Assembly: GCF_021568285.1 (NCBI RefSeq)
Contig: NZ_JAKGTQ010000001.1
Coordinates: 1,116,001-1,180,000 of the forward strand
Reading direction: 5' to 3'
DNA from: Rheinheimera sp. UJ63
GTDB taxonomy: Bacteria > Pseudomonadota > Gammaproteobacteria > Enterobacterales > Alteromonadaceae
DNA: 64,000 nucleotides
In this document: one piece after another, positions 28,362 to 37,029 of the stretch
Layout of the letters: the number at the start of each line of letters is the position of its first letter
How positions within the stretch are numbered: the stretch's first letter is position 1
The notes under the pieces: generated by a model
What the model was told of the DNA's origin: nothing
Seen by the model: the letters and a program-made list of their open reading frames with translations, nothing else
Databases searched by the model: none
Translations under genes and position numbers: made by a program

Positions 28362-28395
28362 GGCGTACGCAACTCTGTTGCCGTACGCCCTTTTT
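28362..28395 (+). terminator. Intrinsic terminator after yggN
   Basis: Stem GGCGTACG-CAAC/GTTG-(C)-CGTACGCC with a 3-base loop and one bulge, followed by CTTTTTG. Confidence 0.88.
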
Positions 28396-28472
28396 GCCAT
28401 CCCGCACAATAGCCTGCATAATTCAGCTTTAATAAGCAGCAATGCCTGCTGCACTATTTGTTTGGAGTGATT

Positions 28473-28820
28473 ATGAGCATACAACGTATTGATCCTGCTA
28501 GTCGTTATTCTGAAGCAGTCATTGTGAATGGTTTAGTGTTTTGTGCTGGCATGGTGCCAGACACCGACAGTAATGATATTACGCTGCAAACCCAAAACGT
28601 GTTAAGCCAAGTTGATGCCTTGTTAGCGCGCTGTCAAAGCAGCAAGGATAAACTGGTTGATACCACTATCTATTTAACTGACTTTGCGGATTATGCGGCA
28701 ATGAATGCGGTATGGGAGCAATGGCTCAGCCCAGGCTGTGCTCCAGCACGGGCAACGGTAGCGGCAAAATTAGCGGATCCGCATTGGAAAATAGAAATTA
28801 AAATCACCGCTGCACAATAA
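28473..28820 (+). CDS. RidA (YjgF/YER057c/UK114) family protein
   Basis: A 115-residue trimeric-barrel protein. The family block NGLVFCAGMVPDTDSNDITLQTQNVLSQVDALL and the C-terminal [23 protein letters not shown] are present, including the active-site Arg of the ARATV segment. RidA itself deaminates reactive enamines/imines; this protein is closer to the YjgH/YoaB-like subgroup (C-terminal LADPHWKIEI), so the exact substrate is uncertain. GGAG lies 6 bases before the chosen ATG. A RidA link to IlvA-generated enamines is possible in general, but the gene is 21 kb away. Confidence 0.88.
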   Translation: MSIQRIDPASRYSEAVIVNGLVFCAGMVPDTDSNDITLQTQNVLSQVDALLARCQSSKDKLVDTTIYLTDFADYAAMNAVWEQWLSPGCAPARATVAAKLADPHWKIEIKITAAQ

Positions 28821-28901
28821 TCTGAAGTTAACCGCTGAGCAGCAGGCTTGTTGCACTCAGCAAGACTGCGCTGCTGTAATGTATTAAGGAAAGATTGACA
28901 C

Positions 28902-29978
28902 ATGGCTGTAAAGACGTTGCTACACAAAAAACGACTGTGGTTGCCCGCTATTTTCATCTTGTTCGGCTGGGCATTGTATCAATGGGCTTGGCCCTTTTGG
29001 CTTAATCAACTCACAGAACGCGAAGCCGAACGGATCCGTGTTATCACACCAACCTTTGTCGCTGAACCCACTTTAAACCGTTTAAATCCCGATCGTTTAC
29101 TGGCCGATGTAAGCTGGTTAGCCGCTGCTGAGCGTCAGGGTCGAGCACCGGGCACACCGGGTGGTATTGCTGCCCGTTTATGGATTGCCGAGCAATTTGC
29201 CGAAATCGGTTTAACCGCCGCCGGAACCGACGGTTATTTGCACCCTTACAGCGTGGCAGAACATTTTTCTTGGCGTCGTTGGCTGCGTGGTGCGTCTTCC
29301 ACTATCCCCGGCGTAGATAATGCGGCAAATGTTATCGGTTTATTACCCGGCACCGCAGCTAACCTTAAGCCACTGGTGATCACCGCACATTATGATCACT
29401 TAGGGATGCACGGCGACGACATTTACTTTGGCGCCGATGACAATGCCTCGGGTGTGGCCGCCATGCTTGAGCTGGCACGCTATTTAACGGCTCATCCTTT
29501 GCGTCATCCGGTATTGTTTATTGCTTTAGACAGTGAAGAAAAAGGTTTACAAGGTGCGGTAGCGCTATTTCGTACCGGCTTGTTACAACCTGCCGATCTG
29601 GCCTTTAACATTAATATTGATATGTTAAGCCGTGATACCCACCAATTATTGTATGCCGTTGGCACTTATCATCACCCTTGGCTATTACCGCTAGTTGAAC
29701 AGTTACAAACTCGCAGCGCAGTGAAATTACTGCCCGCCCATGATCGCCCTTGGTATCTGGCAGGTAACACGGCAGATTGGACCCTTAGCTCTGATCACGG
29801 CGTGTTTCATCAGCAACAGGTACCCTTTATGTACTTTGGGGTAGCCGACCATCCCGATTACCACAGCCCGCGCGACACCGCCGACAAAGTAGATTTGGCG
29901 TTTTATCATCAAGTCGTTGAAACCGTATTGCATTTTATATTAATACTTGATCAACAATTAGCAGTGCAAATCGAGTAA
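28902..29978 (+). CDS. M28 family zinc aminopeptidase, membrane-anchored
   Basis: A 358-residue protein with an N-terminal transmembrane anchor (LWLPAIFILFGWALYQWAWPFWL, about 12-34). The periplasmic peptidase domain shows the five M28 zinc ligands: AHYDHLG (His), GADDNASGVAA (bridging Asp), DSEEKGLQG (Glu-Glu), NIDMLSRD (Asp) and HSPRDTADKV (His). All ligands are intact, so an active two-zinc aminopeptidase is likely. It appears monocistronic. Confidence 0.92.
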   Translation: MAVKTLLHKKRLWLPAIFILFGWALYQWAWPFWLNQLTEREAERIRVITPTFVAEPTLNRLNPDRLLADVSWLAAAERQGRAPGTPGGIAARLWIAEQFAEIGLTAAGTDGYLHPYSVAEHFSWRRWLRGASSTIPGVDNAANVIGLLPGTAANLKPLVITAHYDHLGMHGDDIYFGADDNASGVAAMLELARYLTAHPLRHPVLFIALDSEEKGLQGAVALFRTGLLQPADLAFNINIDMLSRDTHQLLYAVGTYHHPWLLPLVEQLQTRSAVKLLPAHDRPWYLAGNTADWTLSSDHGVFHQQQVPFMYFGVADHPDYHSPRDTADKVDLAFYHQVVETVLHFILILDQQLAVQIE

Positions 29979-30071
29979 ATACTTGCTAATAATAAAATGT
30001 AAATATACAGTTACTATCACGTTTTCGGGCAGCCGCATCAGTACGAAATGGCCGTCAAATAGGAGAAAAAA

Positions 30072-30524
30072 ATGAGTACAGCAATGATTTGGATCATTAT
30101 TGGTGTGGTACTGATTTTAACAGAGTTATTGGCAACCAGCATTGTCGCGGTATTCCTCGGTTTAGCCGCTATCGTCGTCGGTATTTTATTGCACTTTGGG
30201 CTCATTGAATCAGCCAGCATGCAATACAGCGTGTTTGGTCTGGTCAGCCTGCTGTTGCTCTTCACCGCACGAGGCCGCTTTAAAAGCTGGTTTGTCGGCT
30301 TTACCGCTGATAGCGAGACGCAACCCAGCTCGCTGAGCCAAGATATCGGCGATCGCGTTACGGTTTTATTGGATTTTCAACAAGGCCAAGGTCGTGTGGT
30401 GTTAAATGGCGTGCAATGGGATGCGCATTCTAACGACACATTAAAAGCCGGGGATGTGGCTTGGGTAATTGCCAATAAAGGCATCCACCTCGAAGTCGCG
30501 GCCAATAAGCCACAGTCGTCTTAA
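30072..30524 (+). CDS. nfeD: NfeD family membrane protein
   Basis: A 150-residue short NfeD protein: two or three N-terminal transmembrane helices (MIWIIIGVVLILTELLATSIVAVFLGLAAIVVGILLHFGL, YSVFGLVSLLLLF) followed by a small OB-fold domain (IGDRVTVLLDFQQGQGRVVLNGVQWDAHSND). NfeD proteins work with SPFH/stomatin partners; qmcA begins 33 bases downstream. AGGAGAAAAAA precedes the ATG. The protein is the YbbJ type, without the serine-protease domain of long NfeDs. Confidence 0.9.
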   Translation: MSTAMIWIIIGVVLILTELLATSIVAVFLGLAAIVVGILLHFGLIESASMQYSVFGLVSLLLLFTARGRFKSWFVGFTADSETQPSSLSQDIGDRVTVLLDFQQGQGRVVLNGVQWDAHSNDTLKAGDVAWVIANKGIHLEVAANKPQSS

Positions 30525-30557
30525 CTTTACAGCACGTATTAATCGTAGGAGAGTGTT

Positions 30558-31487
30558 ATGGAACAACTAGATATTCAAACGGTATTAACCCTAGGCTTTG
30601 CGATTGCGGTAGTGATCACCATACTGAAGTCTGCCAGAGTCGTGCCGCAACGAAGCAATGTGGTGATTGAGCGCTTAGGGAAATATTCACGCACCTTAGA
30701 CTCGGGCTTTCATATTTTGATCCCCTTTATCGATAAAGTTGCCTACACCCACACGTTAAAAGAAGAAGTGATCGATGTGCCTCGTCAAACCTGCGTGACC
30801 AAAGATAACATTCAGGTCGGCATCGACGGTATTTTATATATACAGGTTATCGACCCGCATAAAGCCAGTTATGGTATTAACGATTATCGCTATGCTGCGT
30901 CACAATTAGCGCAAACCACCATGCGTTCTGTGATCGGCCAAACCGATTTAGACAAAACCTTTGAAGAGCGAGCCAAAATTAACGAAGAAGTGGTACGCGC
31001 CCTGGATGATGCCGCAGCGCCTTGGGGTGTTAAAGTGTTGCGTTATGAAATAGCCGATATTGAATTGCCAGTCAGTATCAAAGACGCGCTAGAGCAACAA
31101 ATGCGCGCCGAGCGTGAACGCCGTGCTGCGATTGCCAAGTCTGAAGGTGAACGCCAAGCGATGATTAACGTGTCTGAAGGTCAAAAGCAGGAAGTGATCA
31201 ACCTGTCGGAAGCCGATAAAACTCGACAAATCAACGAGGCCGAAGGTCGAGCAAAAGAAATTGAATTAATCGCTATTGCCACCGCTGAGGGTATTCGACA
31301 AATTGCTGAGGCCATCAATCAACCGGGTGGTCAAAACGCGGTAAATTTACGCGTGGCCGAGCAGTATGTGAAAGAGTTCGGCAACCTGGCTAAAACCAAC
31401 AACAGCATGATCGTGCCGGTTGAACTGGCGAACATTGGTGGTGCAGTGGCGGGTTTAACTGAAATTTTAAAAACCGTCCAAAAATAA
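30558..31487 (+). CDS. qmcA: SPFH/Band 7 family protein (QmcA/paraslipin type)
   Basis: A 309-residue membrane-anchored stomatin homologue. The N-terminal hydrophobic segment TVLTLGFAIAVVITIL is followed by the SPFH domain (VVPQRSNVVIERLGKYSRTLDSGFHILIPFIDKVAY) and a charged coiled coil (QMRAERERRAAIAKSEGERQAMINVSEGQKQEVINLSEADKTRQINEAEGRA). The partner NfeD is immediately upstream, as in E. coli ybbJ-qmcA. The pair is thought to organise membrane microdomains or regulate membrane proteases. Confidence 0.93.
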   Translation: MEQLDIQTVLTLGFAIAVVITILKSARVVPQRSNVVIERLGKYSRTLDSGFHILIPFIDKVAYTHTLKEEVIDVPRQTCVTKDNIQVGIDGILYIQVIDPHKASYGINDYRYAASQLAQTTMRSVIGQTDLDKTFEERAKINEEVVRALDDAAAPWGVKVLRYEIADIELPVSIKDALEQQMRAERERRAAIAKSEGERQAMINVSEGQKQEVINLSEADKTRQINEAEGRAKEIELIAIATAEGIRQIAEAINQPGGQNAVNLRVAEQYVKEFGNLAKTNNSMIVPVELANIGGAVAGLTEILKTVQK

Positions 31488-31492
31488 CCATG

Positions 31493-31512
31493 GCGGGCAG
31501 TAAACTGCCCGC
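31493..31512. terminator. Hairpin between convergent qmcA and ubiK
   Basis: GCGGGCAG-TAAA-CTGCCCGC, an 8-bp stem with a tetraloop, followed on the plus strand by a T-rich tract TCATCATTTATTC. Confidence 0.7.
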
Positions 31513-31519
31513 TCATCAT

Positions 31520-31807
31520 TTATTCTTGATCAGAGCTGGGTAAGGCGTTTTTACTGAAATCTTGGGTTTTCTCAGCTAATAACGCGGCCAGTTGCTGTTC
31601 CATCGCTTCCACTTTTTCGCGAGTTCGCAACAGCACTTGGCGCTGCACATCAAATTCTTCGCGGCTAACAAAGTCTAACTCTGACAGCTTTGCCTGCAGC
31701 ACTTGCTTTACTTTGCCTTCTAATTCATCGGCAAACTGTTTTAATTGTGGCGGGATAATACTGCCAATTTGCCGTGCAATATCTTCCACTTTTTTCGGAT
31801 CTAACAT
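31520..31807 (-). CDS. ubiK: Ubiquinone biosynthesis accessory factor UbiK
   Basis: A 95-residue BMFP/YqiC protein: an amphipathic N-terminal helix (MLDPKKVEDIARQIGSIIPPQLKQFADELEGKVKQVLQAKLSELDFV) followed by a coiled coil (REEFDVQRQVLLRTREKVEAMEQQLAALL). UbiK works with UbiJ in aerobic ubiquinone synthesis. GGAG lies 7 bases before the chosen ATG; the frame open to 31945 is not supported by homology. Divergent from rep with about 140 bases between starts. Confidence 0.92.
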   Translation of the reverse strand: MLDPKKVEDIARQIGSIIPPQLKQFADELEGKVKQVLQAKLSELDFVSREEFDVQRQVLLRTREKVEAMEQQLAALLAEKTQDFSKNALPSSDQE

Positions 31808-31950
31808 CAGGTTCTCCGTTACGCTAGGCAGCCAGGGTTCAGGCTGCACTGTGATAGTATCTAACCATTCTACGGTCTTCTGACCAGAACGCGAATGAAA
31901 TTTACCGCAAAAATTGGTTACAATGCAGCTCCTCAGATCAGGCAAACACT

Positions 31951-33966
31951 ATGAAGTTAAATCCACAGCAAGACGCAGCAGTAAAATTTATCTCCGGGCC
32001 CTGCCTAGTATTAGCCGGTGCGGGTAGCGGTAAAACACGCGTTATTATTAATAAAATAGCCTATCTGATCCAGCAGTGCGAATTACCCGCTCGTCATATT
32101 GCCGCCGTGACCTTCACCAATAAAGCGGCACGAGAAATGCGCGAGCGAATTAACACCCAATTGCCAAAAAGCGCGACCCGTGGCCTTACTATTTCCACCT
32201 TTCACACCCTTGGCTTAGATATTATTAAAAAAGAATATCGCCAGCTGGGTTACAAAGCTAATTTTAGCCTGTTTGATGATCAAGACAGCTTTGCGCTACT
32301 CAAAGAGCTAACCGCCAACGAATACAATGGCGATAAAGAGCAGATTAAAGCGCTGCAAAGCAAAATTTCTAACTGGAAAAACGACTTAACCTTACCTGCG
32401 TTGGCTGTGCAACAAGCGCAAGATGCCGCTAGCATCAGTTTAGCCAATTATTATCAGCAATACAGCACCATGCTTAAGGCCTGTAATGCCTGTGATTTCG
32501 ATGATTTAATTATGCTGCCAACCTTGCTGTTTCAACACGATGTAGCAACACGTGAGCGCTGGCAACAGAAAATTCGCTATCTGTTAGTGGATGAATATCA
32601 AGATACCAACACCAGCCAATATGAGTTAGTCCGCTGGTTAGTAGGCGAACGTCGCCGCTTTACCGTGGTCGGTGATGATGACCAGTCTATTTATTCTTGG
32701 CGCGGTGCGCGGCCGCAAAACTTGGTGTTATTGAAAAAAGACTTTCCTGAATTAAACGTGATCAAACTTGAGCAAAACTACCGCTCAGCAGAACGCATTT
32801 TAAAAGCGGCCAATATCTTAATTGCCAATAACCCGCACGAGTTTGAGAAAAAACTGTTTAGCGTGAATGGCTATGGTGTGCCGCTGAAAGTCTTACCTTG
32901 TAAGCATGAAGAAGACGAAGCCGAAAAAGTGATTGCCGAAATTATCTCGCATCGCTTTACCAACCGGAGTCGTTATCGCGATTATGCATTGTTATATCGT
33001 GGCAATCATCAAGCACGGGTATTTGAAAAAGCGCTAATGACCAACCGCATTCCCTATCGCATTTCTGGCGGCACGTCTTTTTTCTCACGCAGTGAAATTA
33101 AAGATGTGATGGCCTACCTGCGCTTGCTGGTGAATCAAGATGATGACAATGCCTTGCTGCGGATCATCAATGTGCCGCGTCGCGAAATAGGCCATGCCAC
33201 CTTGGAGAAAATTGGTAACCTGGCCAATCAAGAACACATCAGTTTATTTGCAGCGTGCTGCCATCCGGGGCTAAGCCATACTTTACCGGCACGCAGTTTT
33301 CAGGCCGTAAAACAATTTGCCGATTGGATTAATCAATTAGCCGATAATGCCGTGCGAGCAGAGCCTGCCGAAGCCATTCGTGATTTGATCCGGCAAAGTC
33401 ACTATGAAGCTTGGTTGTTTGAAAGCAGTAACAGCCCTAAAGCAGCTGAAATGGCCCTGAAAAACGTCAATGAACTGTACCGCTGGATTGTCGAAATGCT
33501 CAACGGCAAAGATGATGAACCGCCGATGCCCTTGAGCGAAGTCGTTAGCAAATTATGTTTACGCGATATGCTAGAACGGCAAGAACAAGAAGATAACGCC
33601 GATCAGGTGCAATTGCTGACGTTGCACGCTTCGAAAGGCTTAGAGTTCCCTTATGTGTTTATGGTGGGCATGGAAGAAGGCATTTTGCCGCATCAAAGCT
33701 GTATTGATGAAGATAATGTCGAAGAAGAACGCCGTTTAGCCTATGTGGGTATCACTCGGGCACAGCGTGAGCTCATTTTCACTTATGCGCGAGAGCGTCG
33801 GCAATATGGAGAAGTGATTCGGCCTGAGCCCAGCCGCTTTTTAACCGAGTTACCACAAGACGATTTGGAATGGCAACAGCCTAATCAACCCAAAACTGCA
33901 GAGCAGCGCCAGCAAACTGCGGCATCGAATATTGCACGTTTGCGGCAAATGCTGAATAAAGATTAG
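31951..33966 (+). CDS. rep: ATP-dependent DNA helicase Rep
   Basis: A 671-residue superfamily 1A 3'-5' helicase. Walker A is GAGSGKTR at about 23-30, motif Ia [12 protein letters not shown], Walker [11 protein letters not shown], motif [16 protein letters not shown], motif IV EQNYRS, motif [16 protein letters not shown] and motif [13 protein letters not shown]. Length and the short C-terminal tail match Rep, not the longer UvrD. Rep clears proteins ahead of the replication fork. Confidence 0.96.
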   Translation: MKLNPQQDAAVKFISGPCLVLAGAGSGKTRVIINKIAYLIQQCELPARHIAAVTFTNKAAREMRERINTQLPKSATRGLTISTFHTLGLDIIKKEYRQLGYKANFSLFDDQDSFALLKELTANEYNGDKEQIKALQSKISNWKNDLTLPALAVQQAQDAASISLANYYQQYSTMLKACNACDFDDLIMLPTLLFQHDVATRERWQQKIRYLLVDEYQDTNTSQYELVRWLVGERRRFTVVGDDDQSIYSWRGARPQNLVLLKKDFPELNVIKLEQNYRSAERILKAANILIANNPHEFEKKLFSVNGYGVPLKVLPCKHEEDEAEKVIAEIISHRFTNRSRYRDYALLYRGNHQARVFEKALMTNRIPYRISGGTSFFSRSEIKDVMAYLRLLVNQDDDNALLRIINVPRREIGHATLEKIGNLANQEHISLFAACCHPGLSHTLPARSFQAVKQFADWINQLADNAVRAEPAEAIRDLIRQSHYEAWLFESSNSPKAAEMALKNVNELYRWIVEMLNGKDDEPPMPLSEVVSKLCLRDMLERQEQEDNADQVQLLTLHASKGLEFPYVFMVGMEEGILPHQSCIDEDNVEEERRLAYVGITRAQRELIFTYARERRQYGEVIRPEPSRFLTELPQDDLEWQQPNQPKTAEQRQQTAASNIARLRQMLNKD

Positions 33967-33993
33967 CCCTATAAACACACGGCTCAATTAGCG

Positions 33994-35865
33994 CTAATTG
34001 GCACCTAGCGCTTTTAACATTTGATCGCGCATACCCGATTCAAACGTCACATAGCGACCACGCCCTAATGCTTTGGCGTGATACATGGCGGCATCCGCGT
34101 CGCGTAACATCGCATCGGCATGGTGATAGTCTGAACTGAATGGCGCAATACCAATACTGATGCCCGAATTGACACTGTTATTCTCTAACACAAAGGGCTG
34201 ACGGAATTTGTCGATAATGCGCTGAGCAATTTCTTCGGCATCTTGCTCAGATTGCAAGTTTAATAACATAATCACGAACTCATCACCGCCGAAGCGTGCG
34301 GCTACATCATGCTCGCGGATCGCACTGAGTAAACGTTTGCTACTTTCAATTAAAAACGCGTCGCCAATATGATGGCCTAAGGTATCGTTGATCAATTTGA
34401 AACGGTCGAGATCTAAAAACAGCAATGCCATCCCGGTTTGCGGTTGGCGTTTATTTAATAAAAATTGTTGTTTTAGTTGCTGCAGAAACATCTGCCGATT
34501 GGCAAGCCCGGTTAATACATCATGATTCGCATCATAGAACAATTTTTGCTCGGCTTTTTTCCGCTCTTCAACTTGCAGGCGTAAAAATAAGTTGGTTTGA
34601 CGCAACTCGCGGGTACTTTCAAAGACTTTACGTTCCAGTTCTTCTTGATGTTGTTTTTGTTTCTCCGCAGCAAGCTTACGCTGGATCGCTACCGCGATAT
34701 GCTGTGAAACGAAACGTAAAATAGTAAGCTCTTGCTCGCTATAATGATAACCATCAACATAAGACTGAACCGCAACCACCCCAATGACTTTTTGGTCCAT
34801 CTTCAGCGGTGCACCGAGCCAACTTCTCGAATGACGAGCCGCTTTCTCTAGCTCAGTGGTACCACTCATACCTCGGCGGATTTCACCTTGCTCAACCAGT
34901 ATTGCCGCTTGCTCAGGGTTTATGAGTCGCGCTTCAGCACAGCGGATAACATATTCGGTGAAACCTCGGCTTAGTGGCCGGTCAAAGGCCGCAGGGCTAA
35001 ATTGATCAACATAATACGGAAAGGTTAATTTCGTCGCATCGGCGTTGAGTAAGGCAATGTAACAGTTTTCTGCAGCCATAAAATTACAAAGCACTTTATG
35101 GATGGCTTTATAGAACGTTTGCATATCTTGGCTACTGGCCGTTAGCTCAGATATTTTATATAACGCCGCCTGCAACTTTTCACCGTGGATACGTTCTCTA
35201 ATTTCTTTTTGTAAAAAGTCGTTGGTTTGTTGTAATTGCAAGGTACGTTCTTTCACGGTACTTTCTAGCAATTCGCGACTCTTTACTCGATCTAAAGCGA
35301 TAACAGTGTGTGAGCCAATACTGCTAAACAGCTTTAAATCTTGCTCATTATAACGATACTGACTGTCATAAGACTGGATCGCCATCACGCCGATAATTTT
35401 ATCACCACGGCATAAGGGGATGCCCATCCAGTGCGCTGAAGGTGAACCTTGTGATTCAATTTCGCCGCTTCTCACTAATTCGTCAAATTCTTCTTCATCA
35501 CATAACAGTGGCCGCTGGTAGCGAGCCACATAACCGGTTAAGCCACGAGAGAAAGCATTGTCTGGAATAGAAGTAATGAGTTGTTGATCTTTTTCATCAG
35601 AGAAGTACTGCAGTTGGTAACGCTCAGTGTCGGCATCATAAAGCACTACATAAAAGTTTTCGGCGTGTAACTGCTCAGAGACCATTTTGTGGATCGCCGG
35701 ATAAAAATCGGCCATATCACTAATATGGCTGGCCAATTCTGACAGCTGCAACAAGGCCCCCTGAATGGTATAGGCTTCTTTTTGCCGAGCAATCAACAGC
35801 AACAGCCGTCTGATTTTATTGCCCGCTTGTTTTAATTGGTATGGGAGCGTTCGTTGTTTAGTCAA
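33994..35865 (-). CDS. Diguanylate cyclase with two GAF domains
   Basis: A 623-residue soluble signalling protein. Two GAF domains (about 40-200 and 230-395; note the repeated RGLTGYVARYQRPLL / RGFTEYVIRCAEARL and GVMAIQSYDSQYRYNEQDL / GVVAVQSYVDGYHYSEQEL) suggest an internal duplication. Coiled-coil linkers follow each. The C-terminal GGDEF domain has an intact GGDEF in ARFGGDEFVIML and an RxxD inhibitory site (REHD) exactly five residues before it, so feedback by c-di-GMP is likely. No transmembrane helix is seen. No EAL domain. The stop codon lies inside a perfect 16-base palindrome at 33985-34000. Confidence 0.93.
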   Translation of the reverse strand: MTKQRTLPYQLKQAGNKIRRLLLLIARQKEAYTIQGALLQLSELASHISDMADFYPAIHKMVSEQLHAENFYVVLYDADTERYQLQYFSDEKDQQLITSIPDNAFSRGLTGYVARYQRPLLCDEEEFDELVRSGEIESQGSPSAHWMGIPLCRGDKIIGVMAIQSYDSQYRYNEQDLKLFSSIGSHTVIALDRVKSRELLESTVKERTLQLQQTNDFLQKEIRERIHGEKLQAALYKISELTASSQDMQTFYKAIHKVLCNFMAAENCYIALLNADATKLTFPYYVDQFSPAAFDRPLSRGFTEYVIRCAEARLINPEQAAILVEQGEIRRGMSGTTELEKAARHSRSWLGAPLKMDQKVIGVVAVQSYVDGYHYSEQELTILRFVSQHIAVAIQRKLAAEKQKQHQEELERKVFESTRELRQTNLFLRLQVEERKKAEQKLFYDANHDVLTGLANRQMFLQQLKQQFLLNKRQPQTGMALLFLDLDRFKLINDTLGHHIGDAFLIESSKRLLSAIREHDVAARFGGDEFVIMLLNLQSEQDAEEIAQRIIDKFRQPFVLENNSVNSGISIGIAPFSSDYHHADAMLRDADAAMYHAKALGRGRYVTFESGMRDQMLKALGAN

Positions 35866-36016
35866 TCTTCCGATCCTGAAGCGAATACAAACTGGTCAGA
35901 TGTATAATAACAATGGGCTATTATGCACAAAGTTTAAACACATGGAAGAGCTACAGAGCAAATTCGTTTAATTAAATACAAAGGATACTGTTAAAGAAGT
36001 TTAGTCCAACCGGCAC

Positions 36017-36047
36017 AAAAAAACCGCGACTGGCGCGGTTTTTTTTT
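36017..36047. terminator. Terminator after the cytochrome c5 gene
   Basis: ACCGCG/CGCGGT stem flanked by A7 and T9 runs, so functional in both directions. It lies 23 bases after the cytochrome stop on the minus strand. Confidence 0.9.
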
Positions 36048-36069
36048 AAAACGAAAACGCAGGTACTGT

Positions 36070-36465
36070 TTATACACCATCCGTCATAAAACGAATGGCG
36101 GCAGCAATTTCATCATCAGAACAAGTGGTACAGGTGCCTTTAGCGGGCATGTTACGAATGCCTTCAATAGAGTGCTTTAATAACACATCAAAACCTTGCT
36201 CTAAACGCGGCTTCCAATCAGCAGATTGATGTTTTGGTGCATCAAGTGCACCCGTGCCATGACAGGCAAAACAGGCAGATTGATAAACTTGCTCGCCACT
36301 GCGTGGACCTGTTGCCGCGGCAGCCGCAGCTGGGGTAGCACCAGCAACATAAACCTGACCTACTGGCGCAATGCGTTTTGCAATAGCGTCGGCATCAGAG
36401 GTTGCGCTCGCGTGGACGCCGATGGTAATCAGCAGCAAACTTACTGCAACTGTCAATTTATTCAT
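36070..36465 (-). CDS. Cytochrome c5 family protein
   Basis: A 131-residue periplasmic monoheme cytochrome. Signal peptide MNKLTVAVSLLLITIGVHASA; heme motif CFACHG at about residues 68-73; the axial Met is in NMPAKG and the extra CxxC (GTCTTCSDDE) is the hallmark of cytochrome c5. An Ala-rich linker (GATPAAAAAATGPRSG) precedes the heme domain. The start is the Met of MNKL; the frame open to 36519 adds 18 residues. It serves as a small electron carrier. Confidence 0.92.
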   Translation of the reverse strand: MNKLTVAVSLLLITIGVHASATSDADAIAKRIAPVGQVYVAGATPAAAAAATGPRSGEQVYQSACFACHGTGALDAPKHQSADWKPRLEQGFDVLLKHSIEGIRNMPAKGTCTTCSDDEIAAAIRFMTDGV

Positions 36466-37029
36466 AGTGTTGATCCCATACTGAAAGCCATAAGTAATTG
36501 CTGGCATTATAGCCTGCATCTAAACCGAAACGGAAGAGCTTAGGCAGATTGTTAGTGCAGCGCATTGCATTGCCATGTGTAAACTTTTAGCCGCGACACC
36601 GCCGCAAAGGCTTATGCTTATTGCTTTATGCCAAAAGGCGCAGCAAAACGGTTTTTTTAAAGCGAAATTTTTTAAAAAAGAGGCTAGGCAAACCCGGTTA
36701 TTGTGATAGTCTGTTCGACCTGCTTGATGAGGATATTTGGCACCCAGGAAGAATTCGGGCCAGGCAGTAAAGCGTTTTCCACATTACGCAATGCAAAAAA
36801 ATAAGAATAACGGCACTTGCAGTTTCCCCGTTTAGTTAAATAAAAACAAACACTTAAAATACTACCATTAACATTCTGCCTCAAGCAGGATGACATTCTC
36901 CTATGGGTTTTGCACAAAGTTATCCACAGCTTACTCTCTTTTTAGCGCAGCAAAGTCAATCAGTTCAGCTGGTGGTAGGGGGATGGCTGTGGCATGCTAT
37001 TACGCATCAGCTTTGCAGGAATTATTATC
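36466..37029. promoter_or_regulatory. polA upstream region with a consensus DnaA box
   Basis: 564 bases without a convincing gene. The polA promoter is expected here but no strong -35/-10 pair stands out. A perfect DnaA box TTATCCACA lies at 36920-36928, about 100 bases before polA. A 54-codon frame from 36903 runs into polA and a 77-codon minus frame (36684-36917) lacks homology and ribosome sites; both are probably noise. Confidence 0.5.

Noticed and set aside
36684-36917. 77-codon minus-strand frame upstream of polA
   Set aside because: Low-complexity, Cys-rich composition without family resemblance or ribosome site.
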